From NCBI RefSeq assembly GCF_045207785.1, contig NZ_CP108777.1, positions 1,860,001 to 1,924,000 of the forward strand: a DNA stretch of 64,000 bases, in the 5' to 3' direction. The notes beneath the pieces were generated by a model. It ran no database searches. It saw only the letters and a list, made by a program, of their open reading frames with translations, and had not been told where the DNA came from. Made by a program: the position numbers and the translations under genes. This DNA comes from Embleya sp045207785 (GTDB lineage: Bacteria; Actinomycetota; Actinomycetes; Streptomycetales; Streptomycetaceae). Each line of letters begins with the position of its first letter. The stretch's first letter is position 1. Below are positions 18,160-26,234 of this stretch, in pieces.

Positions 18160-18642
18160 ATGACGGACCGACCCACCACGAGGCGTCCGCCGATGGGAGC
18201 GAGAACCGGGTACCGGCTGGTCAAGCTGGCCGATCTCCTGTTGGTGCTCGCCGATCGGACGCTCGCCACACTCGGCGTGAAGTCCAAGCACGTGCACGTG
18301 CTGGAGACCCTGTTGACGTACGACTCGCTGTCCCAACAGGACGTCAGCCGGCTGCTCGGGATCGACCCCAATGTGCTGGTGGGTGTGCTCGACGAGTTGG
18401 AGGCGCGGGGCTTCGCCGAACGCCGTCGCAACCCCCGCGACCGCCGGCGGCACGTCATCCAGGTCACCGATGCCGGCCGGGCGTTGGTCGCGGAGAGCAC
18501 GCGACTGCTCGACGAGGCCGAGGACGCGTTCTTCACCGCCGTGTCGGCCGCGGACCGGCAGGTCGTGCACGACGCGGCGGGCCTGCTGCTCGCCGCGCAC
18601 CGGCCGGGATGGTCCGAGGAGTCGCCCGGCGCCGGCTGCTGA
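18160..18642 (+). CDS. MarR-family transcription regulator
   Basis: About 160 residues. Winged HTH: SLSQQDVSRLLGIDPNVLVG is the recognition helix-turn-helix and RRNPRDRRRHVIQVTDAG is the wing with the DxRxR signature of MarR proteins. The N-terminal helix and C-terminal dimer helices are present. ATG 18160 is chosen; GTG 18154 two codons earlier is possible. It probably represses its own gene and the divergent MMPL transporter through the palindrome at 18085-18105, relieved by a small lipophilic ligand. Confidence 0.9.
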   Translation: MTDRPTTRRPPMGARTGYRLVKLADLLLVLADRTLATLGVKSKHVHVLETLLTYDSLSQQDVSRLLGIDPNVLVGVLDELEARGFAERRRNPRDRRRHVIQVTDAGRALVAESTRLLDEAEDAFFTAVSAADRQVVHDAAGLLLAAHRPGWSEESPGAGC

Positions 18643-18808
18643 ACGGCCGCCGCCCGGCGCTTCCTCGTCCGGGCCCCGGAGCGGGCCGGTGGGAGCCCGA
18701 GCCCCGTTCGGACGCCACGACTTCGTCCGGATGCCACGATCCGCTTCCCCGCGCATCACCTTGCGCGGGCGAGAGTTGTGGGCGTCGACCGGAGCGAAGG
18801 AGACGCCC

Positions 18809-19858
18809 ATGTCCCGATGGAAGACCGGCACGGCCGCGGTCCTGGCCGGGGCGGCCATCGCCGCCCTGCCGAGCACGGCGGGCGCCACCGCCACACACGG
18901 CCGGACCTTCGACCTGGAGGCCCATCGCGGCGGCCTCGGGCTGACCGTGGAGAGCACGATCGCGTCGTTCTCGAAAGCGCTCGACCTCGGCGTGTCCACG
19001 CTCGAACTCGACGTCCAGATCACCGAGGACGGCCGCGCGGTCGTCACCCACGACCGCAAGGTCGACGGCCGCAAGTGCGCCGACACCGGGCCGGCGCGGG
19101 CGGGCGATCCCGAGTTCCCCTACGTCGGCAAGTACGTCAACACGCTCACCCTCGCGCAGGTCCGCACGCTCGACTGCGGGTCGCGGCAGTTCCCCGGCTT
19201 CCCCGAGCAGCGCACCTCGCCGGGCGCCCGAATGCCGCTGCTCACCGAGGTGTTCGACCTGGTGAACCGCCGGCACGCGCGCGGTGTTCGGCTCAACGTG
19301 GAGACCAAGGTCGAGGCCGGCGCTCCGCAGGAGACCGCGCCGCGCGAGCAGTTCGTCCGGACGGTGGCCCACGAGGTGCGCCGGGCCGGGCTGTTGCGCC
19401 AGGTGACCGTACAGAGCTTCGACTGGGGCGCGCTCAAGCGGATGCGCGAGGTCGAACCGCGGTTGCCCCTGGTCGCGTTGACCAACTACGACTTCCTCCA
19501 GGTCGGGCAACCGGGCGCGTCGCCGTGGCTGGGTGGCCTGGACATCGACGACTTCGGCGGCGACCCGTTGCGCGCGATCAGGACGATCGGCGCCAGGACG
19601 TTCTCACCGGTGCACGGTTTCCCGCAGAACGGCACGGTCACCGACCCGAACTACCGCCCGTACGTGACCCGCGAACTGGTCGCCCGCGCGCACGCCCTCG
19701 GCATCAAGGTCGTGCCGTGGACGGTCGACGACCCGGCGACCATGGCCAAGCTCGTCGACGACGGCGTCGACGGCCTGATCACGGACTACCCCGACCGCCT
19801 CCGCACGCTGCTGGCCGACCGCGGCTACCGGCTGCCGCGGGCCTACCCGGCCGGGTGA
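18809..19858 (+). CDS. secreted glycerophosphodiester phosphodiesterase
   Basis: 349 residues. ATG 18809 follows GAAGGAGA. Signal peptide: WKTGTAAVLAGAAIAALPST, cleavage near AGATA. The GDPD barrel starts at EAHRGGLGLTVESTIASF (catalytic His-Arg and the metal Glu), continues with LELDVQITEDGRAVVTHD (metal Glu-Asp and catalytic His), and ends with VVPWTVDDP and DGLITDYPD. The enzyme hydrolyses glycerophosphodiesters, here outside the cell, so it could recycle phospholipid headgroups or teichoic-acid material for phosphate and glycerol. No PHO box was identified upstream. Confidence 0.95.
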   Translation: MSRWKTGTAAVLAGAAIAALPSTAGATATHGRTFDLEAHRGGLGLTVESTIASFSKALDLGVSTLELDVQITEDGRAVVTHDRKVDGRKCADTGPARAGDPEFPYVGKYVNTLTLAQVRTLDCGSRQFPGFPEQRTSPGARMPLLTEVFDLVNRRHARGVRLNVETKVEAGAPQETAPREQFVRTVAHEVRRAGLLRQVTVQSFDWGALKRMREVEPRLPLVALTNYDFLQVGQPGASPWLGGLDIDDFGGDPLRAIRTIGARTFSPVHGFPQNGTVTDPNYRPYVTRELVARAHALGIKVVPWTVDDPATMAKLVDDGVDGLITDYPDRLRTLLADRGYRLPRAYPAG

Positions 19859-19913
19859 GCTCGGCGGGGGCGGGGTGGGGGTGTTCGGCGAAGAAGGCGT
19901 GTCGGGACGCCGA

Positions 19914-19957
19914 CAGGGCCGTGCCCGTCGACCTGGTGGTCGACGGGCACGGCCCTG
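19914..19957. terminator. bidirectional terminator between GDPD and Rpf-like genes
   Basis: Perfect 20-bp stem with 4-base loop TGGT; arms 19914-19933 and 19938-19957. It lies between convergent stops at 19858 and 19985. Confidence 0.9.
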
Positions 19958-19984
19958 TGGCTACCGCGTTGGGTGACTCTGGGA

Positions 19985-21259
19985 TCAGAGGTTCACGCCG
20001 TGGGCGCGGAGGTAGGTGACGGGGTTGATGCCGCTGCCGTAGTTCGGGGTGGTGCGGATCTCGAAGTGCAGGTGCGGGCCGGTCACATTGCCGGTCGCGC
20101 CCGAGCGGCCGATCTGCTGACCGGTGCTGACCTTGCTGCCCGCGCTCACGCTGATGCTGGAGAGGTGCGCGTACTGCGAGTACTTGCCGTCCGCGTGCTT
20201 GATGACGACCTCGTTGCCGTAGGCGCCGCCGTTGCCGGCCTTGACGACCGTGCCGGAGGTGATCGCCTTGACGCTCGCGCCGGTGCCGACGACGAAGTCC
20301 TGACCGGTGTGGCTGCCGCTGGACCACAGCTTGCCGCCGGTGCCGAACGCGGTACCCAGCGAGCCGCTCACGGGAGCGACGTAGCCGGACGAGTTGCTCT
20401 TGGTGGCGGGGGCGACCTCGGCGGAGGCCTTCGCCTTCGGCGCGACCGGCGCCTTGGCCTTGGTGACCGGCTTCGGCGCGACCTTGACCGAGACGGAGGC
20501 CTTGGTCGGGGTCGACGGGGCGGTCGAGGTCTTCTCGGTGCCCTTGTCGGTGCCCTTGTCGCTGTCGTCCGAGGACGAGGAGGACGAGGCCGCACCGGAG
20601 AGGGTGAGCTTCTGGCCGATCTGGATCAGGTTGGGGTTGCCACCGATCACGGAGCGGTTGTCCTTGTACAGCTTGTGCCAGCCGCCCTCGACATCCTTCG
20701 CCGCGGCGATCTTGGACAGGGTGTCGCCCTTGACCACGGAGTAGGTGCCGTTCGAGGACTTGACCTCGATCTTCGGCGCGGGCTTGGACTCGGCCGACTT
20801 CTCGGTCGTGGCGGCCTTGGGGGCGACCTTGACGGTGGCCTTGCTCTCGGCCTTCGCCGAGGGGCTGACGGCCGGAGCCGCGCTGCCCTTGGTCAGGTTG
20901 GACGGGCCGGAGGTGTTGGGCCACGCGCCCGGGCCCTGCACGGCGAGGACCTTCTCCGCGATGGCGATCTGCTGGTCCTTGGTGGCCAGGTCCGCACGCG
21001 GGGCGTACTTGGTGCCGCCGAACTCGGTCCAGGTGCTCTGGGTGAACTGGAGGCCACCGTAGAAACCGTTGCCGGTGTTGATGTGCCAGTTGCCCGAGCT
21101 CTCGAGCATGGCGACCTTGTCCCAGGTCGAGACCGACGCGGCGTTGGCGGTCGCGAGGCCACCGATCAGCGGGGCGGCGACGATCGCGCCGGCCATGCCG
21201 ACGGTCAGGGCGAGGCGGGTCTTCTTGGGCATGCGGGCAGGGGTGTTGAACGACTGCAC
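19985..21259 (-). CDS. Rpf-like transglycosylase with LysM and M23 endopeptidase domains
   Basis: 424 residues, secreted. GTG 21259 follows GAAGGAAAC; a signal sequence ends near ATANAA. Domains in order: resuscitation-promoting-factor-type transglycosylase (STWDKVAMLESSGNWHINTG, catalytic Glu, then GFYGGLQFTQSTW), a Lys/Ala/Pro linker, a LysM peptidoglycan-binding domain (GTYSVVKGDTLSKIA), a Ser/Asp-rich linker, and a C-terminal M23 metallopeptidase with zinc motifs HTGQDF and GPHLHFEIR. It should cleave both glycan and peptide bonds of peptidoglycan, as in spore germination and growth. The long leader carries a c-di-AMP riboswitch, the known control of rpf genes in streptomycetes. Confidence 0.95.
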   Translation of the reverse strand: MQSFNTPARMPKKTRLALTVGMAGAIVAAPLIGGLATANAASVSTWDKVAMLESSGNWHINTGNGFYGGLQFTQSTWTEFGGTKYAPRADLATKDQQIAIAEKVLAVQGPGAWPNTSGPSNLTKGSAAPAVSPSAKAESKATVKVAPKAATTEKSAESKPAPKIEVKSSNGTYSVVKGDTLSKIAAAKDVEGGWHKLYKDNRSVIGGNPNLIQIGQKLTLSGAASSSSSSDDSDKGTDKGTEKTSTAPSTPTKASVSVKVAPKPVTKAKAPVAPKAKASAEVAPATKSNSSGYVAPVSGSLGTAFGTGGKLWSSGSHTGQDFVVGTGASVKAITSGTVVKAGNGGAYGNEVVIKHADGKYSQYAHLSSISVSAGSKVSTGQQIGRSGATGNVTGPHLHFEIRTTPNYGSGINPVTYLRAHGVNL

Positions 21260-21277
21260 GAAGAGTTTCCTTCTCCC

Positions 21278-21497
21278 ACGCCTACGAAGTGAGCTGTCGG
21301 ATTCGGGCTGGAGAGTCTCGCCCGGCCGTGTCTGGTCCCTCACGAGTGAGGAGACGCGGCTTCACCCCAAGCCGTCCAAATAGGGCGTCCGCGCACATGT
21401 CTGTGCAGACGCCCATGACGGCGTACCACTTGGTTCCCCCGCTCCTGCCTTTCGGGTACTCGTACCGTGGCCCCTCCGGCGGCAGGATTCGGCGAAC
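21278..21497 (-). ncRNA. c-di-AMP riboswitch (ydaO/yuaA type)
   Basis: On the minus strand the leader of the Rpf-like gene has, in order, GCCGAATCCTGCCGCC, GGGGGAACCAAG, GGGGTGAAGCCGC and CCGACAGCTCACTTCGTAGGCG-like segments (the last at 21280-21302), which are the conserved blocks of the ydaO/yuaA leader. High c-di-AMP turns such switches off by favouring a terminator. Its 3' end lies 18 bases before the GTG start. Exact borders are approximate. Confidence 0.85.
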
Positions 21498-22095
21498 CGG
21501 GAGGCGCAATCCGCTGGTGCACCAGACCGGTGCGGCGGAAGCACCAAACTACGCACAACACCCACTCGGATCCAAACATCACGATCGGTAGAAATCGCTG
21601 AATCGTGTCGAATCGGCGGAATATGGGAACCGAAAGTCCCGAGTCGTGCACGCATTGTGTCCGAGGGCTTGTCATTTCGGTGATCCGGGAATTACGCTTC
21701 GTGAGAATTGCGGAAGTGCGGTTCACGGTCCGTGCGAGAGCCTGACCATCGGTGCGTGCGATGTGACGTGCGTAACGTCGACGACCGCCGGCGGCTCGTT
21801 CGGTGGCTCACTCTGCCGCCGGTCGACGGCCGCCGCCGTGGTGTCGCGCCGCCAGCCGGTCGCGACCGAGGTGGGTCGCGCCGGCAAAGCCGAGCGCGGC
21901 GCCGGTGCGAGACGCCCGCCGAGGATCTCGGCGGCGGGGAGTGGCCGCCGGCGAGTACGGCCATCGAATATCTCGAATCACCGCGCGATTTGATCTTCCA
22001 TGCCACATGACCTGGGATTGTGTATCGGCGAGGCGATTGACGCTTCCTTGGCCACGGGAATATTCGACGGTGAATTGTTGCGGGGGCAAGGATTC

Positions 22096-22136
22096 GTTGA
22101 TCCCTGTTGATCTTCGTTGAATCTTCGTTGATCCTC
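22096..22136. repeat. four tandem 10-11 bp GTTGATC repeats
   Basis: Units GTTGATCCCT, GTTGATCTTC, GTTGAATCTTC and GTTGATCCTC follow each other directly, about 400 bases upstream of the truncated haemoglobin gene. Helical spacing suggests a protein-binding array; function unknown. Confidence 0.6.
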
Positions 22137-22464
22137 GCGCTCGTTCCGATCGGTGCAATCGGTGCACCCCTGCGACGCCATTGCGAAGCATGGGGTGGAA
22201 TCGCCGCCGCACGTCCGTCTTTCCATCGGTTTCCCGACAGTCGACACAATGCGAGTACATGTCCGGTGTATACCGGCCGACAATTCTGGCGATCCGGCGC
22301 GTGCCGGGCCGCCGCACCGGCGCTGCGCTCCGGCGGACCCGCTTCCCTATCGGGGGGAGCGGTCGGCGGAAACGAGTTTTCTACTTCCGGAGCGAATTCG
22401 AATGATCGCAGCCGGCTCAGTGGATTTCAGGTCGCAACCGGACCAAAATGACGCATTGCTCTCA

Positions 22465-22494
22465 TTGACATTCGACACGTGAGACCCGGATGCT
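22465..22494 (+). promoter_or_regulatory. possible promoter of the globin operon
   Basis: A TTGACA hexamer at 22465-22470 with a weak -10-like GATGCT at 22489-22494, 41 bases before the start codon. The -35 is good but the -10 is poor. Confidence 0.35.
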
Positions 22495-22534
22495 GTGCTC
22501 TGCTCGAATATCCGACCGAGGGAGCGCGAGTAAC

Positions 22535-22957
22535 ATGTCCGAAACGAATGCTTCGACGTCCGAAGCGATCTCCGAGCAGACGATGTACGAGCAACTCGGC
22601 GGTGGCCCGGTTATTCGTGAGGCAGTGGACCGCTTCTATCGCCTGGTATTGGCCGATCCGGAATTGGCCCCGTATTTCGAGCGCTCGGATGTGTCGGCCG
22701 TCAAGCGCCACCAGGCGCTGCTGCTGGCGTCCGTCCTCGGCGGCCCCGAGACCTACGACGGGCGGACCCTGGCCGCCGCGCACACCGGACTCGGCGTCAC
22801 CGGCCCGCACTACGACAAGGTCTCGGCGTACCTGCTCGACGTCCTGGGCGAGATGGGCGCGCCGACCCACATCGCCGACGCCGTGGCCTCGACCCTGAAG
22901 GCCGTGCGCGACGACATCGTCCAGGACGACGGCGCGGTCGCCGAGGGAGTCCGCTGA
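22535..22957 (+). CDS. truncated haemoglobin (2/2 globin)
   Basis: 140 residues. MYEQLGGGPVIREAVDRFYR is the start of the 2/2 globin fold, LADPELAPYFERSD the CD-E region, and LAAAHTGLGVTGPHYDKV contains the proximal heme His. Group I-like. Truncated globins bind O2 or NO. ATG 22535 follows GAGGGAGCGCGAG. It is the first gene of a tight three-gene unit (3-base gap to the next start) with a flavohaemoglobin, suggesting NO detoxification or sensing. Confidence 0.9.
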   Translation: MSETNASTSEAISEQTMYEQLGGGPVIREAVDRFYRLVLADPELAPYFERSDVSAVKRHQALLLASVLGGPETYDGRTLAAAHTGLGVTGPHYDKVSAYLLDVLGEMGAPTHIADAVASTLKAVRDDIVQDDGAVAEGVR

Positions 22958-22960
22958 GTC

Positions 22961-24154
22961 GTGGACACCACCCGCCTCAAGGAGAGCTGGCGCCTGGTGG
23001 CGGCGCACGGCGATCAGGTACCGCTGTACTTCTACTCGTCCCTGTTCCTCACCCACCCGCAGACGCGCGAGATGTTCCCGGTCTCCATGGCCGGGCAGCG
23101 CGGCAAGCTCGTCGAGGCGCTGGGACACGTCGTCTCGAACGTCGACGACCTGGACACCCTGGTCGTCTTCCTGGGGCAACTCGGCCGTGACCACCGCAAG
23201 TTCGCGGTTGTGGCCGAGCACTACCCCGCGGTGGGCGAGGCGTTGCTGGCGACGCTCGAACACTTCGCCGGCAGCGCGTGGACCCCGCAGCTGGCCGCCG
23301 ACTGGGGCGCGGCGTACGGACTCGTCGCCAAGGTGATGTGCGACGCGGCCGACGAATCGGCCCGCACCACACCCGCGTGGTGGGACGCCGAGGTCATCCG
23401 ACACGAACGCCGCGGCCTGGGACTGGTCGTGCTGACCGTCCGCCCGCACACCCGACTCGACTTCGTGCCCGGCCAGAGCGTGGCGGTGGAAACCGCGTTG
23501 CGGCCCCGCATGTGGCGCTACTTCTCGCCCGCCAACGCGCCGCGGGCGGACGGGACGCTGGAATTCCACGTGCGGGTGGTCGACGGCGGCAGCGTCAGCA
23601 CCGCGCTGGCCCAGGGCATCCAGGCCGGCGACATGCTGCGGCTCGGCGCGCCCGTCGGACAGCGGCTCACGCTGGACGGCACCGGCGGACGCGATGTGGT
23701 CCTGCTCGCCGGCGGCACCGGGCTCGCCCCGTTCAAGGCCCTGATCGAGCACATCAAGTCCGAACACGACTACGGCGCCATCCGCAGGCGCGCGGTCGTC
23801 TACGCGGGCGCGCGCCAGACCCGCGAGCTGTACGACCTGCCCGCCCTGGAGGCGTACGCGCAGGCGTGCGAGTGGTTGACGGTGATCCCCACGGTCTCCG
23901 AGGACCCGGCGTATCGGGGCGAGATCGGGGAACCCGTGGACGTGGCACTGCGGCACGGTCCCTGGGGCGCCCACGAGGTGTACCTCTGCGGTTCACCGGA
24001 CCTGGTCACGACCGGCCTCGCGAAGTTGCGTTCCGCCGGTCTGCCGGAGGAACGACTGCACTACGAGGAATTCGCCGGCTACGCGCAGCCCGGGCAGTCC
24101 CCGGCGACCGCGAACCGATCGACGGAGGTCAGTCATGAATCAGCCGCGTGGTGA
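22961..24154 (+). CDS. flavohaemoglobin-type NO dioxygenase/reductase
   Basis: 397 residues, GTG start. N-terminal globin domain to about 140, with proximal His in LGRDHRKFAVVAEHYPAVG. The reductase part has the FAD motif WRYFSPAN, and NAD(P)-binding AGGTGLAPFKALIEH and VYLCGSP. Such two-domain proteins oxidise NO to nitrate using O2 and NAD(P)H. It matches the actinomycete flavohaemoglobin type rather than E. coli Hmp in detail. Its last 20 bases overlap the DivIVA gene, so all three genes are probably translated from one mRNA. Confidence 0.9.
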   Translation: MDTTRLKESWRLVAAHGDQVPLYFYSSLFLTHPQTREMFPVSMAGQRGKLVEALGHVVSNVDDLDTLVVFLGQLGRDHRKFAVVAEHYPAVGEALLATLEHFAGSAWTPQLAADWGAAYGLVAKVMCDAADESARTTPAWWDAEVIRHERRGLGLVVLTVRPHTRLDFVPGQSVAVETALRPRMWRYFSPANAPRADGTLEFHVRVVDGGSVSTALAQGIQAGDMLRLGAPVGQRLTLDGTGGRDVVLLAGGTGLAPFKALIEHIKSEHDYGAIRRRAVVYAGARQTRELYDLPALEAYAQACEWLTVIPTVSEDPAYRGEIGEPVDVALRHGPWGAHEVYLCGSPDLVTTGLAKLRSAGLPEERLHYEEFAGYAQPGQSPATANRSTEVSHESAAW

Positions 24155-24845
24155 CGAAGAACGAGGCCGACCCCACCCCGGGTCGGCGATCCGGCACCGC
24201 ACACCGCTGACTCCGCAGCGGGTCCGCTCCACCGAGTTCAACCGCGCGTCGCTGGCCCGCCGGGGCTACGACGTCGAAGAGGTCAAGATGTTCCTCGGCC
24301 GGATCGCCGAGGACATCGCGGCGAGCGACACCGAGAAGTCCGGGCTGCGCGCGGAGATCGATCGGCTCCGCGAGTGGTACCGGCAGCAGGGCGTCGAGAC
24401 CGGTCCGCAGACGCAGGCGTCGACGTCCCTGGTGCCGGCCGTCAAGGCGGACAAGCAGGCGGTCGCGATGCTGTCGCAGGCCCAGCAGCAGGCGGACGCG
24501 TACGTCGCGCAGGCGGAGCAGTACTGCCGCCAGGTGATGGGCGAGGCCCGTCGGCAGGCGGACGAGATGCTGCGGGACGCGCAGGCGAGCGCCGAGTCCG
24601 CGGCGAACGACGCGGCGCGCGCGTATCGGGCGCAGGCGGGCGGTGAGTACGCGGCCGAGCTGGAGGAGATGCAGCGCCGGGTGGCGTGGCTGCGTGCGTT
24701 CTGCCACGCGATCCAGGTGCAACTCACCGCCGCGTCGGAGTCGTTCGCTCGCGAGGTGGCCAAACTCGCGGACCTGCCCGCGAACTTCCCCTCGACCGAC
24801 TTCCTGTCCGCGGGACCGACCCCGGGGGCGGGGTACCGGCCGTAG
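24135..24845 (+). CDS. DivIVA-domain coiled-coil protein
   Basis: 236 residues. RSTEFNRASLARRGYDVEEV with MFLGRIAEDI is the N-terminal membrane-curvature-sensing DivIVA domain; about 105-170 is a long Ala/Gln/Glu coiled coil (QADAYVAQAEQYCRQVMGEA). DivIVA proteins mark cell poles and hyphal tips. This is not the main streptomycete DivIVA, which lies in the division cluster, and its coupling to two globin genes is unusual. ATG 24135 lies within the flavohaemoglobin 3' end, preceded by GGAGG at about 24124. Confidence 0.9.
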   Translation: MNQPRGDEERGRPHPGSAIRHRTPLTPQRVRSTEFNRASLARRGYDVEEVKMFLGRIAEDIAASDTEKSGLRAEIDRLREWYRQQGVETGPQTQASTSLVPAVKADKQAVAMLSQAQQQADAYVAQAEQYCRQVMGEARRQADEMLRDAQASAESAANDAARAYRAQAGGEYAAELEEMQRRVAWLRAFCHAIQVQLTAASESFAREVAKLADLPANFPSTDFLSAGPTPGAGYRP

Positions 24846-24872
24846 TCGGGGCGTGACCGGCCTTGCGGACAG

Positions 24873-24913
24873 GGGTCCTTGCCGGTGGATGCCCCACCCA
24901 CCGGCGAGGACCC
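24873..24913 (+). terminator. terminator after the globin/DivIVA operon
   Basis: Sixteen-bp stem with one wobble; arms 24873-24888 and 24898-24913. The loop region contains GGATGCCCCACCCA, the same 14-mer as the hairpin at 43986-44033. Confidence 0.75.
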
Positions 24914-25080
24914 GCGCCTCGGGCCTCGGGCCGCTCGCTGCCCCGACGTCGCCGCTCCGGACCACGCCCCGGCGGATCGGCGGTTGCTTGCCGGTGCCGG
25001 CCGTGAGTTTCGGGTTCGACGGGACGGCGGTGTCGGTGGGCACGGGGTTGGCCGATCGCCGATCGCCGGTTCGCGGGTGG

Positions 25081-25719
25081 TCAGCCGAGGGTGAGTGCCG
25101 CGGCGGCGGCTGCTCCCAGGGTCGTGCCGGCGATGGTCTGGGCGAGGGTGTGGTAGCGCAACGCGACTCGGGACCAGCACACGGCGACCACGCCGGCGTA
25201 ACCCGTCAGCCACCAGGCGCCGCCCGCGACGGCGAGCAGGGCGACGGTCGCGGAGGCCACGGTGCAGTCCACGCTGATCTTCCACGCGGCGTTCACGACC
25301 AGCAGGACGACGGTCATGCCCCACATCGCGAGCATCGCGACCACCAGGCGGTTCGGGGCGCCGGCGGCGAGCATCAGGGCGGTGCCGGCGCCGATGGAGG
25401 TCAGGATCACCGCGAAGATCCGAGGCCGTTGGCGCCGGTCGACGACGTGCCGGTCGCCCCATGTGCCGCGCCGGCGCTCCCACTGGATGTACGCGGCCGG
25501 GACGATGCCGGCGCAGCCGGCAGCGACCAGGCCCCACGCGGCGCCGGTCCACGAGCGCGCGACGACGGCGCCGAGGGTGATCAGCCCGACCAGGAGGGTG
25601 TTGCGCGGCTGGAGGACGTCGGTGACCAGTCGCGCGGCGACCCGGACCCGGTCTGCGGTCGGCGGCGCGGCGGAACCCACGCCCGAACCGACCTCGTTCT
25701 CGGCAACACGGTTGTCCAT
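25081..25719 (-). CDS. PAP2-like integral membrane protein
   Basis: 212 residues, about six hydrophobic helices. SRVALRYHTLAQTIAGTTLG fits the third phosphatase motif of PAP2 proteins (SR-x5-H-x3-D) except that the Asp is Gln. RQRPRI could be the first motif, but the PSGH motif is not seen (KISVDCTVA stands in its place). It is probably a divergent PAP2-like protein that may have lost phosphatase activity. ATG 25719 starts MDNRVAENEVG; the ribosome binding site is weak. Confidence 0.7.
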   Translation of the reverse strand: MDNRVAENEVGSGVGSAAPPTADRVRVAARLVTDVLQPRNTLLVGLITLGAVVARSWTGAAWGLVAAGCAGIVPAAYIQWERRRGTWGDRHVVDRRQRPRIFAVILTSIGAGTALMLAAGAPNRLVVAMLAMWGMTVVLLVVNAAWKISVDCTVASATVALLAVAGGAWWLTGYAGVVAVCWSRVALRYHTLAQTIAGTTLGAAAAAALTLG

Positions 25720-26234
25720 TCCCGTACGGTAGCGGGGGCCGCCGAGGCCGCCGACGGCCGGGCGCTCCGCCGGGCGCACGCGCGCACGCGGCCGGCACGG
25801 CCACATACCGCCACCACTTCATCTGCAACCCATGCCCACCGCGTCCGGCGCGCACGGAGAAGGAGTGGAATCCCTCCACCATGGGGTTGTCGATCGTCAC
25901 GCGGTCGACGCCGCCGTCGAGCGCGAACCCGCCCACCGCCGCATGTAGGCGGCCGCTCGGTGTGGGCGTGGTGGGATCTCCCGGCCTGCGGCCCGCTTGT
26001 CCTCCAACGCCGGACGGGCTGGAGGGTGGCCTCGTCCCGTTGTCCTCACGCCGGGCGGGCGCTACCCATAGCCCGGCCGGCGTTTGAGGCCGAACAGCCC
26101 GTCCGGCGTTTGAGGACAAGCGGGCCGCAGGCCGGCCCGCCCCGCAGGCCGTGTCCGTTCGCGCCCGCCGCGAGCGCGGCGGTGGTGACGCCCGGCTCGA
26201 CGACGGCGAGCCGCACAGGTTGGATGAGGCGCCG
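25720..26234. other. intergenic region with long inverted repeat
   Basis: About 515 bases. The right part is the inverted repeat described separately (25981-26135). In the left part the minus strand at about 25800-25950 reads HAAVGGFALDGGVDRVTIDN and PMVEGFHSFSVRAG without a start or clear family; it may be the remnant of a gene but is not enough to call one. Confidence 0.4.
25981..26135. repeat. 41-nt inverted repeat built from CGCCGGACGGGCTG elements
   Basis: Arms 25981-26021 and 26095-26135 are inverted copies with one mismatch; the 73-base interior holds two more diverged copies (CCTCACGCCGGGCGGGC and GCCCGGCCGGCGTTTGAGG). This element family (TCCTCAAACGCCGGACGGGC) is widespread between genes in streptomycete genomes. 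It lies between convergent/parallel gene ends and can fold into a very strong hairpin. Confidence 0.8.

Larger units (their letters stand above)
21500..22534. other. 1-kb intergenic region between divergent Rpf-like and globin genes
   Basis: No gene is supported; the ORFs here lack codon bias and known motifs, and base composition is richer in A/T than the flanks. It must hold the promoter of the riboswitch transcript (near 21550-21650, minus strand) and that of the globin operon (near 22465-22494). Four tandem GTTGATC-type units lie at 22096-22136. Confidence 0.6.

Noticed and set aside
21646..22490. Several ORFs of 100-185 codons in the globin upstream region
   Set aside because: No codon bias, no ribosome binding sites and overlapping on both strands; treated as non-coding.
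25800..25950. Possible minus-strand peptide VTIDNPMVEGFHSFSVRAG
   Set aside because: No start, no ribosome binding site and no recognised family; noted only as a possible remnant.
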